A stretch of DNA of 64,000 nucleotides from Mya arenaria (taxonomy: Eukaryota > Mollusca > Bivalvia > Myida > Myidae), in assembly GCF_026914265.1 (NCBI RefSeq), contig NC_069131.1, positions 11,740,294-11,804,293 of the forward strand. The letters are read 5' to 3'. The notes below the pieces were generated by a model that was not told the origin of the DNA, made no database searches, and saw only the letters and a program-made list of their open reading frames with translations. Shown piece after piece: positions 37,541 to 50,429 of this stretch (position 1 is its first letter; every line of letters starts with the position of its first letter). Made by a program: the position numbers and the translations under genes.

Positions 37541-38127
37541 TTATTGTGCTATTTTAAAGAGTTTTCCATGCCATGTAATTTGAAGGTATTCGTACGTGAC
37601 TTTGCGAGAGCCAGTAAAAATATTTTCTGCGTGGTCGTACCTGTAGAATAAGAACGGTAAGAAAAGTCCCAGTTTCATTTGGACTTGGGACTGGTTTTAT
37701 TCGCAAAGTACTTTCGATTGAACACTAGTTTGGCCTGGGACTTTATTAGGTCATTTTGAAATTAGCACCTTAAGGTGCCATTGCGAACACCCCGTTAGGT
37801 GGTTGATGATGGATGGTGATGGTTAGAATGTTTGGTGAATGATTGTGGGCAGTGGATGATGGTGATGGTGATTATTTATACTGTCTTTTAACAAAAATTG
37901 CCTGTTCAATATCGAATACATGGTTGCAGTAATCAAACATATTTTAATTTACTTGTTAAAAATATGAATGTATTATGTATTAAAAAGGACCTAAAGATAT
38001 AACCGCTGCATAGAAAAACAGTTACCATTGGAGTAAACTCTACCCTGATGTAATAGCAGCTTTCTCAAATGGCATTCTGAAAATAGCCGCCGTGTCAGTT
38101 AAGTTTTAAAACCATTATCATCATCAC

Positions 38128-38158
<31 letters not shown>

Positions 38159-40665
38159 ACTCATCATATATGAAAACAATGCCATCAGGTATCAGTCACT
38201 GTACTGCACTTTTCAATGTAACACATCTGTTTATTTTGATGGTTGAAGTCATTACCTCAAAGACTCGTGCAGTTATGCCCTGATTACATGTATACAAATA
38301 TACTAAAATTAATTATTTAAATGAAAAAACGGCACTTATCAAAAACACAGAGTGATGGTTCCTGTCCACTGCAATACCCCTTCATGTGATTTATCTAAGT
38401 CTGAAACCAATTCGTAAAGACTTTGAGTTATGCACCGGTCAATTTTCATTGATAAAATTAAACAAAGAGCAATCAATTTGTAATTAAGGGAGATAGTATT
38501 ATGGTTCTTGCGTTCTGCGCTTTTTTTTTCAAAACAAGCATCAATCATCAAAGATTTAATGCAATGCCCTGAACGGTTACGGAGAAATGCTCCCGACAAA
38601 AAGGTGAGACGGTTACAAACACACACAAACGCACGCCTACAATTCCTATATCAATGAATATAACAATGAATCGTCTCACAAAGCAGATTCTATACGTTCA
38701 AAATAATAACTAAGACATTGCAAACTTACTGCATGTAGCACCCTCAAAATATACTCGAAACTTATGAAATGTCTCCGAATACAACTATTTACTGGAGGTG
38801 AGGGCATTTAAAATATGTTTCCATTGTCCTCTAAAATAAAGCAATTTAGGTAAGGCATTTGATTTTGTCAAAAGCTAGAAAAATACATACTACGATTAAT
38901 TCCATACACTGATATTTGCAAGACAATGCATTCCGTGCAACTTTTTCAACAATATTTCATTGTGTCAAGATGTATTTATTTAAAAATTCTTTTAGGATCT
39001 AATTATCTGATTCAAGTTGTTTTTTGTGTGGTTTATATACACGTAACAAAGATATTGAAGTGTAAAAGAAACCTGTTTGAAAAGCCATGTTATAATGTCA
39101 TTAACAGAACTGTATCATACAGTATCGGTCTTAATGACAGAGCATTGGGGAGTAGGACTAGGTTTCGTGCCCATCCGCTTTCTTTCCTCCTCTTCCATAC
39201 CATGCATTTCAGAACGGTATCTAAATGTGTGATCCACATTTATCATTGGAATGTGAATAATTGCCACTTATTGAATTTAAGTACAGTTATAACAGTATTC
39301 AGTCTGTTTGCATTCATTCTTTATCAATTTTTATTCCTTTGTGTTCTATGCTTTTTCTTTTAATTACTCGAGAACTATAAATAATTTTAAATGCAGTTTT
39401 ACATGGAAAGGGATTAGGCCCCTGATCATAAAACCATTACGAAAACGCTGGATTATTTTAAGATCAAATTAATGTTCCATATATACACTATAAAATGCAC
39501 TAAAATGACATTGGTGTGTGCCAGTAATTCACCCGCTTTAGAATATTGTAACTGTTTAAATAAAAAAGGTTAAAATAAATCCCGACTCACAATAAACTGT
39601 TGTATTTCTTTCTACATAATGTTGCCCTGTTTTTAAATGTTGAGGTGTAATATTTTCCATGTTGTTAAGCGATAAAAAATATAGTTTATCTCGTTCTAAG
39701 AAAAATAGTGCAACGTGGTGCATTATCAATATTGCTGATAAATTGCTGGTTTTCAGGGAGAAAACCAATTCCTAATTTGAATACAATTCTTAATTGAATG
39801 AAAAAACAATCATAATGAACTTACTAAACAAGGGATTTACAAGATGGGCGAATAATTGGTACGACCAAACGGTCTCTTACCAGTATTTGGACTAGTTACA
39901 CCCGTTCAGTATTTCAATGATCGGCACATTTGCTGACGTTAAAGAATGACTAAAGAAATACGCAAAAGCGGATAGGCAAAAATTAAACTGTGGATTTATC
40001 TCCAAATTCAATAAATAGAAAGAATTTTGCAGTTTGAAACATTGCATCAAAATGTTAATGTGTCCATCCTAGCGTAAGTACTAACGTACAAAACGTTTGA
40101 AAAGAAATATCAACGTAAACATCGAGTTAAGTACTCATGTCGTTATCAAATTCATGACTTCGTACTGACTCAAACATATCAAAGACTAAGGTTCGGAAAT
40201 ACGGTATGCACTAGGACAATGTTTTCTTGTCAAGATTGTCAACTTCCCTCAGTAAATCCTACAAATGTTTTATGTTGAGAATAATCAACTTCGTAGAAAT
40301 TGTTTGAAAAGAACTTTGATAATTCAATATCCTAATTAAGATCAGCCAGTTTTCTTAAGAAAAAATACAGTTTTATGAATCAGGCCTTTGAATTTTATTC
40401 GACGAGTACCAATTAAGTACATAGAAAATAGAAGATAAACAGATTTTTAAGTGCATATGTATTCAACATGCCACATACTACAAAACATAGATAGGTTGTA
40501 TATAAGTAGCAATAAAAATGTGATGAGTGGATGAATATTAAGCAAATCTTATCCTGCTTTAGTATACGTGTCCTCTTTTTCGATTTCACGATACAAAAAA
40601 GCAAATGCAAGTAAAAGTAAGACACTAAAGTATACTGTTTGCATTATGACTGTAGATGCCACAAT
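37541..40665. other. No gene seen; short CAT microsatellite
   Basis: A (CAT)n tract lies at about 38118-38165, and a GATGGTGATGG-rich patch at about 37805-37875. A 145-codon plus-strand frame (38926-39363) is hydrophobic, AT-driven and without motif; its tail resembles dispersed repeat R. I see no gene. Confidence 0.45.
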
Positions 40666-40669
40666 TTCT

Positions 40670-41270
40670 GAACATTCACACGTCTGCGATATCACCTGTC
40701 ACGACAGAAAACACCTTCATCGATGTCCAATGTTGTAAACCCGAAGACCCATTTTTTCCCAAGTTTTGCCAGCCTGGTTTTTGGTATACTCTTTAACATA
40801 CAAATCGTACTAGAATAGTTCTAAACGTTTATTCCACGTGGGGCATTTAATATCTTGAACATAATATTGCTTTCATCGAGAATCTCGTTGGCTTCGCTTG
40901 CGAGTACTGAGTTACTCCAGCAGCCCTTAAGAGGTGAAACATACCAATGTTTAAAGTTGTAACAGGGACAAGCTGTATACACCTGAGACCGTGTTTCAAT
41001 TATAATGCTTTGTTCGGTATTTTACCCGCTGTAGCCAGATTTGTTCAGTTGGTTCACTTCCAAACTTTAATTTTAATATCTGTATAAAAGTACTGATCGC
41101 AATAGCCATTGAAGTCGTCACATTGTTGAGTATAAACATTTAAGTCATTCAACGTATTTTATTTGTCATTTAAATCATGGGATTATCGTCAAGAGGCATT
41201 GTCAAGGCTGTTAAAATGTCTTTTAAGCATGAATTGAGGCAATTGTTTTGCAGTTGATATCAAATATCAG
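40670..41270 (-). pseudogene. ART pseudogene 4, decayed
   Basis: Three separate blocks follow the ART order on the minus strand: ATATCACCTGTCACGACAGA at 40689 (the VVTGDI block, nearly identical to the edge copy), a block at 40850-40920 equivalent to the F-K / W-S-T-S region, and 41030-41060 equivalent to NEPIWL. Frames are broken throughout and the E-K-E region is unrecognisable. Confidence 0.6.
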
Positions 41271-41400
41271 AGTAGTATATGTTTACCCTAATCGTCAGTC
41301 AGACAAAGAATGAAACTCAATGCCGATGTCAAACAAATACCTGACAAAATATCCACTAGTCCGAGTGCTTGTATTACGCCATCAGCAAACAAATTTTAAA
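41270..41400. repeat. ART-cluster flank segment F, copy 2
   Basis: GACAAAGAATGAAACTC ... CAAATACCTGACAAAATA ... AGTCCGAGTG lines up with the other F copies. No ART remnant was found at the expected position about 1.6 kb further on (about 42.9 kb). Confidence 0.55.
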
Positions 41401-43040
41401 TTTACCTTGAGGCCAAAGATGTCAAAGGCGGTGCTAAATAAGTGTCACAATTCGAATGAAGGTAAACATAAGTTTAAACGTTCAAATAAATGATGGAAAT
41501 AAGAAGGGATGACAAGAATTGATATACCCCGATAAAACATATCAAATCAGTGCCATGGGGTCAGAAACATGTTAAGATTAGATAAAATATATATACACTT
41601 CAACTCGAATGACAGCCAATAACTAGTTTCGCATTTAATGTATGTCAGACATTTAAGGATATATGTGGAAAATGTTCCATACACGTAAAGTGGATATCCG
41701 GTGCGTTATCGCCTTCTTTGAGTTTATAAATGTCTGCCTATGTTAATAACCTGAGCATTAACGTATAAGCCCGAATCTTGTATCCTGTGTTCCGTATCGT
41801 TAAAATTTTCGAAAGGTGTGCCCGCGAATATGTTACAATTTATTTTTCACGTACAGTGCTCGACCTTGGCAAAGGGCAATAACCACTACGTCTGACCAGC
41901 GAGCGGTCTCAATTAAAAAAGAAACGAATTAGTTTGTTGTTGTTTTTCTTTATAGCTTTCTGGCTAAAATTCCTTATAAAACATGTCTTGTTTCAATGTT
42001 TAATCTATTCACGGAAATCAATATGGTTCCTGTACAATATAGTATAAGGACAGTTTAAATAAATGTGTTACTGATAAGTATTCACTTTTCTTACAATGTA
42101 AAAAAATATAAATAGACACTTGTCCATTGGAAACTGTAAACATGTATCTCTATAGACGGGCTGCGTCTAATCACCCTGTAAAGACCATGAACAAAACAAT
42201 AGTCCAAAACATGTCAATAGCGTTTTGTTTTTTTTCGTTTTGGTTCGACATCTGCCTGTGCAGCGATATAAAAAAAACTGTTGTATTATGATAGCTGTGG
42301 CAATTTCGGTTGCATTGCTTTACGTGGAAGACCTGTCAACTTTATCAACATTTCTTGCGACACTGGGTATGGAGCTTCGTCGCTTTCAATCTGATCCTCT
42401 AGGAGCAAGATTTTGCAATTCTGTTCACATTAACAATCAAAGCAATTATCTGATATCGCAAAAAATGACCCATCAAAACAATGGACCCTGAAATTCCTGC
42501 AACTATGTGAAACTGACGCTTCGCGTTCCTCTGATGGGACGAGGGCCAACAGAAAACAATCATTAACTTACCCAGACGATAACAAGAACTCCAGGGTATA
42601 CACAGACACCTTCTCTAGTGATATTGGGGCTACCGTATAAAAAACACTAGTTGATTTAGACCGGGTTACAGTCTCTGCTAGCCGAAATCTCAAAACATTT
42701 GGTCTTTTAATCAATTTAATGCTTGCTTGTTTGACGTTCCATTCCAGGTGTTTACAAATAACATACCACCCGGACCTTTAACCGAGCCACCGAAATCAAT
42801 ATTGACGCCAGGACAGTATACAACTTCGATCAATTCTCTAGCTGCGATTCTAACGATATTGCGCTTTATACTCGTAGTATGGCCAAAACTCTGTGCGAGA
42901 GAAACAGGAAACCAATGCTTGTAAAATTACAAATACATCAATTCGCAAAAACGTTAGCAGGAGCAAACAATATTTTTTTTATTATGACTATATAAGAATT
43001 AGTTTAAACGTTTTTCCAAAGTTATTACAACAACATTATA
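41400..43040. other. No gene seen; duplicated piece at 42.48-42.70 kb
   Basis: 42.48-42.70 kb resembles 36.05-36.24 kb. A plus-strand 88-codon frame at 42225-42491 has no recognisable motif. The remainder is AT-rich. Confidence 0.4.
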
Positions 43041-43415
43041 TTTAAGATGCACTCTTACTCAAAAATAATATTTACCACAATTAATACAATTGTTTTAATA
43101 TACTTAAAAGGATAAATAAATGTCGAAAACACTGTCTTATGAAGGATATCGAGTTTCATTTGAAAATGCGGTGCAGAAAACACGGTATTTCTACCTTATG
43201 AGACGATTGTAGAACACAGTAAATCTTTCAGCACTCACCAATCATTTAATATTGTTTGCGTTTTCAGCTATTAAATACACGGTTACAATCATGTTATCAG
43301 TCATTAGTATTTAACATAAATGCATTATTTATTAAGTAGTTAATGGTTTATCACTCAAAATTTGTGTTTGTAATTCATGTGTATGTATTAATTTTGAATA
43401 TGAGTGTCTCTTTAA
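43041..43415 (+). mobile_element. Inverted-repeat element, family 3, copy 2
   Basis: Ends TTTAAGATGCACTCTTACTC and ATGAGTGTCTCTTTAA. Aligns throughout with copies at 33.87 and 60.0 kb. The distance to copy 1 (9.17 kb) nearly equals the distance between the duplicated pieces at 36.5 and 45.55 kb, so these two copies may be one insertion that was duplicated with the host DNA. Confidence 0.8.
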
Positions 43416-43450
43416 TAAATCTCGATGGCACAATCTAAAACGAGGGTATT

Positions 43451-43695
43451 GTTACGACCTAGCCCTGTGGTCCGTCGACGCTATCAACTGTCCCTTTTAG
43501 GGTGACCAAGTATTTGAAGCAATAGAAGTTACGACCCAGCCCTGTGGTCCGTCGACGCTATCAACTGTCCCTTTTAGGGTGACCAAGTATTTGAAGCAAT
43601 AGAAGTTACGACCCAGCCCCGTGGTCCGTCAATGCTATCAACTGTCCCTTTTAGGGTGACCAAGTATTTGAAGCAATAAATGTTACTACCTAGCC
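43451..43695. repeat. 77-bp tandem repeat, three copies plus a partial
   Basis: Copies start at 43451, 43528 and 43605, with a partial at 43682. The unit contains CCTGTGGTCCGTCGACGCTA and CTGTCCCTTTTAGGGTGACC (which has a small internal palindrome, CCCTTTTAGGG). The copies are nearly identical, so expansion is recent. GC content is far above the surroundings. Confidence 0.95.
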
Positions 43696-43699
43696 AAAA

Positions 43700-44855
43700 T
43701 GACGACGCAATGAACGTTTTACGTTTTATTTTTGGAGCAAATAAATATATGCATCAAGACATCAAACATCTGATATAATATACGGTAGTAATCAGCGGCA
43801 CCGTACACAGCAAAACGCGTTGGCTTATATGAACGTTGGCACAGCACGTCGAAGTAAGACAGTAAAATAGTATGATCAGTATAAAGTTGTTTACAAACTC
43901 AATATAAAATCGATGCCTGTTAATTTATTACTTGTAAGTAGTTTATTTACTTATTTATTGTATATTTAAATATTCAGGTTGATTTTAACCTTTTAAGAAT
44001 AATATGCAGGCAGCTTGTTCAATGATCCAAATTCGACTGTCCTGAGACTGAAAATTCACGGCCTTATATACTCCTATGGTTAAATGACCCGAAAATCTCG
44101 GTCAAATGACCTGACCCAAATTGACCAGACCGAAAATGACCCAGAATCGGGTCAAATGACCCGATTGGCTGACAGCCATTGTAAAATATTCAAGATGGCG
44201 GACGAACTGTCAAATGACCGTGAAGTTTCCGAAAAAGGATTTAAAACATCACACTGGATTACAACAATAAATTATCAATGCATTTCATGTGAATAATGGA
44301 TTATTAACTAAGAGACATTATCACCTTGTGAAACGACATGATTCAAACGCTCAAGTAAGAATAACCTGTCAAGTTTTGAAATCTTGAAAGGTCAAAAACT
44401 ATCTCAGGATAACCTAAGATTCAAAGGTAAAATGGCGGTGTACACGCTGAATTACAAAGAAAATATGTGAACTTTGTGAAATTCCCGACAAGAGTTATTT
44501 CGTTTTGCTGTGTAAGTGCCATAAGACAACAGGTTTGAGATCAGTACATGTTATGCAAATAAAGTTAAACCTGTACATTCATAATTTACGGAATAACTTG
44601 GTACTTATTAAATATTTTGCATGAGCAATGCTTAAGAAAAATGGACTTTATCCAGGATTACATTGCTAACAGCACTTAGTGACTATTAATGATCTTGGCA
44701 TGATTGACACAGGGCTAGCCCGTCTGTAATATCAGGATGGCGCTAAGCACTGGCCTAAAATGCCAAGGTTTGAAAACTTCAAAATATCTTTCCTTGAATA
44801 GACAAAGGTAAGTATGAATTACATATAGTTTACCTTAATAAAGATAAATGCAGTA
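43700..44855. other. No gene seen; short CAAATGACC repeats
   Basis: At 44075-44165 the word TCAAATGACC and relatives occur several times, giving a local tandem-like patch. No exon recognised. Confidence 0.45.
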
Positions 44856-44859
44856 TGGA

Positions 44860-45053
44860 GCGACGCATGCCGGGGTTTATCAGTATGGTCTTGTGTTTTG
44901 GGGAAAACCCGGAGTATCCTAGAGAAACTCACTCGTCTGGCTTAGTGACCACATACCAAACACACTTAGGCCAGGCCGGGACTCAAACCCATAACGCCTT
45001 AATGCGAAGCGAGTTTGTTAACTACTGCACAAACCGGACAATATACCTTACAT
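44860..45053 (-). mobile_element. tRNA-derived SINE, family A, copy 2
   Basis: Same order of pieces as the copies at 28.0 and 56.5 kb: GGTCTTGTGTTTTGGGGAAA ... CTGGCTTAGTGACCACATAC ... GGGACTCAAACCC (decayed B box) ... AACCGGACAA. More diverged than copy 3. Confidence 0.75.
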
Positions 45054-45239
45054 GAAATAAGTGCTATGGAAACAAGATTTTATCCTGTGGTACGGTTTTG
45101 GTAGAAATATTTGGATTTCAGGGAAGGTACACTGTGACGTACTAGGACAAGCCCATTACCCAAGGTTCTACCAAAGACCCTGATTAAAGGCACAAGGCTA
45201 AGGCCTAATAGAGAAACACGACGTACAAACAAAACAGAA

Positions 45240-45840
45240 TCGTCATGCATGCATCAACATATGTTTATCAATAAAGGTTTGGGTAACTGCCTTGGAACGG
45301 TCACCGAAACAAGAGACCAGGTCATTAAATGACGATATCGGACACCATTGTGGCTCTTCACAATTTCATCGTTCCAATTTAAGAAAATTTGCATGCAGTT
45401 TTTAATCTGAGGTATCCAATGTGTAGTTCCAACCGGAAGCTATTAATTATGAGTGGTACCTCCCCCGTTTAGACGCCACCTTGTCTATGCTATCGCATAT
45501 ATAATGCTACTGTAAGTCTAGTCTCACTACTTTCTAGTCCTCGTATATTATAACAGCAGCATTAGGGAAAACAATATTTGGTCAGGCGATCGGAATATGG
45601 TCAGGAAAATTGAGTTTCAAGAAAAATGTTAACTTGCTGATGTTTTTGGCAAAGCTGTAAAAAGAGTTATCGAGCAGCAAGCTACGGTAAATCCTGTCGT
45701 TCTAGTATGTCATGAAACAGAAAATGTGCATATTGCTATTGCACTGGGTAAAGTATTTGTCAATTGTAACATCAGGCAATGAAGCATCGCCTGATGTTTT
45801 GCAGGTCATCGAATACTGAGTTCATTAGTCTTAATTATCT
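45240..45840. repeat. Duplicated segments of the ART cluster
   Basis: 45.24-45.33 kb resembles 52.92-52.99 kb, and 45.54-45.84 kb resembles 36.48-36.78 kb, including a short match to the ART C-terminal region at 45.775-45.81 kb. Any ART body beyond that point has been replaced by repeat R and a LINE. Confidence 0.45.
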
Positions 45841-46014
45841 TGCAATTTCCTTGTTTTGAAGCGTTGAGGTATTAGAGTCGGGATCCCTAATTATAGAAGT
45901 ACTTGGCGTTTACCTATTGGTTTATTATTATTTGTATTATTATTAAGTTTCCTCAAGCTAATGCATACTTTGATAAAAATTACCATTTACGTTTTCACTT
46001 TATTCGGGTTGTTG

Positions 46015-46120
46015 GGATAAGATGTTTCTGGTTTGTGATTGTTTGATTTTATGTTATATGTTCTTGGCGTTGACCCTGTGCCATGAAACGGGGTTTATGT
46101 TTAAACTTTCGACTTCTGTA
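46015..46120 (-). repeat. Dispersed repeat R, inverted copy
   Basis: Reverse complement of part of 30.985-31.13 kb (here TTATGTTCTTGGCGTTGACC and ACGGGGTTTATGTTTAAACT). Confidence 0.55.
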
Positions 46121-46239
46121 CTTGTTTCTGTAGTTTTTCATATAAATGTTGTAAATAGGATTACGGTACCTAGGGTTCATGTTAATTGGGAAATTCCCAA
46201 TTCCAGCTGATCTTTATTTCATCTCGATCACCGATAAAG

Positions 46240-47035
46240 ATATTGGAAAACATATTTAACAGACAGATTAAATCCAACTAGAATAGATCCTTTCTTGGCA
46301 GCTTTCAGAACAACATATGTATGTTTAACTATCCTGTTTAGGCGTGTTAAAGACTGGAAAATGAGAACAAATATGTTCTAATGGATCCCTTAAACGCATT
46401 CTACTACCTGCCAATTGATCTCATCTTAAAAAAGCTTAATGCATAATATTGTCTCTCAGCCCAAGCATGTAAACTGAAATAAAACGGGTCAAACTTGGTC
46501 AAAGTACTAGTGAGTAGGCCTCCATCCAGAAAGGCTTACCATAATAATCTATATAAGGGTCTCTTATCTTCAACAACTTTCTCAATGACATCTTTTACTT
46601 TATCAATAAGGCCGCCTTGTATAATTATGCAGATGACAATACTCTTTCTGTGTGTGATAAATATCCTGATTTTATCAAGACGACTCTTGAGGAAGAAAGT
46701 AACATTTTGATAAACTGGTTTACTTTATATCAAATGAAGACTTATTAACCCTGACAATTTTCAAGCAATTTTAGATGGCTCAATGTCTGTTAAAAAAATT
46801 AAACAATTCAGCATACGTAATTAAACTATTGCTTGTGAAGAGCAATTTAAACTTTAAGGCGTTGCTGTAGAAAGTTTATTTATTTTGATGCCCAGATTTC
46901 TAAGAATGTGCAAAAGCAGCAAACAACTGAATATCCCTCAAAAACTAAGCATTTTTTAACAATCATTTTTAAATATTTTATCATATCCAATTTCATTACT
47001 GTCCTGTTATTTGGCACGTTTACGTATACACAGTA
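46240..47035 (+). pseudogene. LINE (CR1/L2-like) reverse transcriptase remnant
   Basis: Broken frames in the right order for a LINE RT: DPFLAAFRTTY, LTILFRRVKDW, a decayed motif A region, LIFNIFLNDIFYFI-like sequence, ALYNYADDNTLSVCDKYPDF (catalytic YADD), NILINWFTLYQMKT, an NPDNFQAIL block and a FKLLGVAVESL-like block. Several frame changes and stops; no endonuclease. Lies where an ART copy might be expected, so it may have disrupted it. Confidence 0.8.
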
Positions 47036-48105
47036 ATCAATTGCGCAATACACACTTTCTTTCAGTCAATTCAACTTGCAAAAGCGGCTCTTTTCGAACC
47101 GTTACGGATTCTTTTTTCACGCTTTTTTTGAAATGATATCCGACTTGTTATGATTACATAAATGCCATACTATCTCAAAATGTTAAAATATATGTTATCG
47201 TGTGGCAAAATATCGGGAAAATAAATGAATAATTCAGGACAATCGAAGTGTTCGAAGTATAACGATCGGTATTGATACGTTCTTAAAAGTCGGACTACTA
47301 AAAGTATATGAGCTGCTCAGTTAAATTTTGCTATAGATTTACATTTTTTACCAAATAAACTTGAAATATAGTGACATGTTTGTGTTTGCTTCATAAAAAT
47401 AACATAATAATATAATCATACATTGTAGAATGATAATAAAACATAACAAAACTTAACAGTATAGCGTTACCTAATATAACCAATATAATCTGTTATACAC
47501 GATTATTACAATAAGCATTTATAATTACGAAGGCGATGATTATAGATCACAGCGATGATCATTCGGCCGCCATTCTACACAAAATGTCATAGTTAGGGCC
47601 TATCTATTTTTAAATACATACTTAAATCTCAATTTCACTATTATCCAACAGAAATTGCAGTCACCCAAGCTGAATGCATGAATTACCTTTTTACTGATAT
47701 CTCAATATTAAATAGATTTTAGGGAGATGAATTGCAAGACAACTACTCTTCTTGTCATAATGAAGAACGTCATTATAAGAAATTTATACGATGTGGAAAT
47801 GCACTATTGGTATGGAAAACAATTAAAAATCGGTCCGGGTTTTATTGTAGAACAGGGTCAAATGTTTTTGATGCACATGCAGTTGCCATATTCCAAGAGA
47901 AAATTCTAATCAAGAATTTAGCCTACACATGAAGAGACGATGCCAACGTTACCAAACAACTCTAAGATGAAATTTACGTTTCATTAAACTGCTATTTAAG
48001 AGCAAAATGTGCGCTCAAAAAATCAGTGAGAGAAAGGGACCAAACGTTAGCATTGGTTTTCCGATAGCAGAACTGAAGATCTAGAGAAGATCTACAGAAT
48101 ATTTA
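47036..48105. other. AT-rich stretch, no gene seen
   Basis: Overlapping 60-66 codon frames near 47.73-47.93 kb show no motif. Nothing else supported. Confidence 0.45.
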
Positions 48106-48109
48106 AAAT

Positions 48110-48790
48110 GACTACTAGTTGACGGTGCATTGCCGAACAGGGCACAAATCCCGAACACCTGTTAAAACACGCGTTTGTTTACGGTGATCGAGTATTCGAT
48201 GATCTAGATCAATAAAGCGGCTTGCCTTGGTCACACTTACAAAGTTTCATCGTGTTTCGTTGAGTATTTTTCTAAAAATGCCAATCAATGTTCTATTACG
48301 CTTAAAAATCAAAATGTAACACACGGGGGAATGACGTCAGAGGGCGCAAGCGCATCTTTAAGGTCTTACAGTTACAGTAATGTTGACCTACATTCAAGAT
48401 ATTTATAAAAAGAAATCACGCTTTACATTTAAATAGCATGTTTTGAAAAACAGCGGAAATAATAAATAACTTTGCAGTTAAGTGTTTATTTAATATAGTA
48501 TACATATTAATCATAGTTTTTTATAACTATATGACCATGCATTTTCGCATCTCAAGTTTTCGGTATTTTTTCTCTGAATAGCACAAATTGACGGGTGATT
48601 AACTGTCCATAAAATGAACGATTTTCGACATAAAATTGATAAGATCGTGAATCTGTACGTTGACAGATCCTGTCACATTAACCAAAGATGTTTCACGCGA
48701 TATTTAACTTACTACAACAAAATCTCCACAAGATAATTGTAAAAAAAACTTCCAAAAGTGTTCGGATTTGTGACCTTAGCCAGTGTGGAT
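48110..48790. mobile_element. Inverted-repeat element, family 2, copy B
   Basis: Matches 14.21-14.88 kb along its length: ACTAGTTGACGGTGCATTGC and GAACAGGGCACAAATCCCGA at the left, GTGTTCGGATTTGTGACCTT and AGCCAGTG at the right. No coding capacity. Confidence 0.75.
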
Positions 48791-48804
48791 TACAAATAAA
48801 CTTG

Positions 48805-48865
48805 AAATGTTTTTTTTGTTTTTTTGTTGTTGGTTTTTTTTTTTTTTGGAGGGGGGGGGGGGGTA
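48805..48865. repeat. Poly-T / poly-G tract
   Basis: T-rich run followed by an unbroken run of about 15 G. A place where assembly errors or G-quadruplex structure are likely. Confidence 0.95.
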
Positions 48866-49129
48866 AATTGCCATCGTCGATTCAGTTTTGTTCGTTATGC
48901 TTTAGTTTATTTCAAACCCTGTACGTCTAAATATTTCTAACCAAATGCTTAACTGTCCCGTGAATAAATTGTTTTATTTCATTCCTTAAAGTTCGTTAAG
49001 TAAAATAATCGTTGCCATCATCCATCCGTTTTCCTATCATCATCACCGTTTTTATCATTTGGCTTTCAGCTATGCACCGTGCCCCATTGAAACTAGGGAA
49101 GAAACTGCAATAAAATAAGCAGCATTTTT

Positions 49130-50110
49130 AGAATGCTGTTAAGGCTGTCGAAGCAGTTGACTCGATACGACATCCGCAATGTACAGCTTACTAAGAAGTA
49201 TCATTGGTAATCGAATTTCGGGCCGGTTTGATATTAAGGAACTGGTGGTGCATGGAAGACATCCCACAATTCCAACTAAAATTGAGGACAAAATTGTTGA
49301 ATCAGTAAAAAGGGGTGCCTGAAACATATACTAGCCAGAACAAATATTATGTGCCACTGCATTAAAATCAAAACCTTTTACTCAAATTTCAAGGCAGATT
49401 GGTGGGAGGGGGTGAAGCGCCGGCACCATGCGATGACACTTAGGAAACCAAAGCAGATATCAATTTTGGGAGCAAGAACATTGAATTCAAATGTAGTTCA
49501 TTACTATTTTAATGACATGGAGGGGATTTCAGACCTTTATATCAGTGAAAACCATGTATGGAACTGTGATGAAACGGGTCTAAACTTTGAGCTTTGTCCT
49601 GTGAGGGTTATTACAGAACGTGTCTCTAACTCTGTTATAGGTAAAACCAGTCAGAAATCTAGCAACAGTCAAGTCATTGCATGGATTCAACTTTGAAAAT
49701 AAATTTCTTGAAACACTGTGGTCCTAAACGATCAATATTGTTTATTTTTAAGGGCATTCTTCCAAAGAAACATGTGCAATTATTGAAAGAGCAATAGCAA
49801 AAATATTCCTCTTATATCTCAGCCCCCACACTGTACACACTATTTGCAACACATTGGATGGAACAGTTTTTGGCTTATTCAAACAGTCATACAAAGAACA
49901 CTGTTATGAATTCATGTCAGAACATCAACTACATGTGGTAGACAAGTGGACCTACCCCTAACTGCTGAATAAAACCTAGTAGCATGCATTTTCAGAAACT
50001 AACATCCGGAGTGTATGTGTTTCGTGCGGGATATGGCCGGTCAACAGGACTTCTATGTCTGCATCTGCCTTTGCCCCAAGCACTTCGACTGATGTGTCTT
50101 TAGTTAACAG
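49130..50110 (+). pseudogene. Pogo/jerky-like DDE transposase pseudogene
   Basis: Pieces in family order with frame changes between them: an HTH-like stretch (ISGRFDIKELVVHGRHPTIP), then in a 115-codon frame DWWEGVKRRHHAMTLRKPKQ and HVWNCDETG (first catalytic Asp of DDE_1), then NTLDGTVFGLFKQSYKEH, then ETNIRS...GIWPVNRTSMSASAFAPST. The central catalytic region with the second Asp is missing or unreadable. Family: Tc1/mariner superfamily, pogo branch. Inactive. The same domain occurs in domesticated jerky/CENP-B proteins, but the breaks argue against a host gene. Confidence 0.85.
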
Positions 50111-50429
50111 TTTGTATATCTATGCTTTATGCTGCGACTTGTGCATTATTTTAACAAGGGGTTACGTAGGTCTTTTACTGTTAGACGCATTGAAAATCAA
50201 ACATTACATGTCAATTACAATGTATCGTGAAAGAAATTACACAGAAAGCAAAAATAATATTAAATATTTATGGAACGTGCTTACAAATCTGAAAGGAGAT
50301 TATCAGCTTAATAACGCTATTTTCAGACTGCATTTATTAAATAACATGAATTGTTTGGACCTATTTGTTTCATTTTCACAAAATTGTCTGTGCATTAAAT
50401 CTACAATTTATAATATTTTGTTTTCACAG

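Noticed and set aside
38926..39363. 145-codon plus-strand open frame
   Set aside because: Hydrophobic AT-rich translation without motif; the 3' part overlaps a piece resembling a dispersed repeat.
49139..49327. Minus-strand frame of 62 codons
   Set aside because: Antisense of the helix-turn-helix part of the pogo-like transposase.
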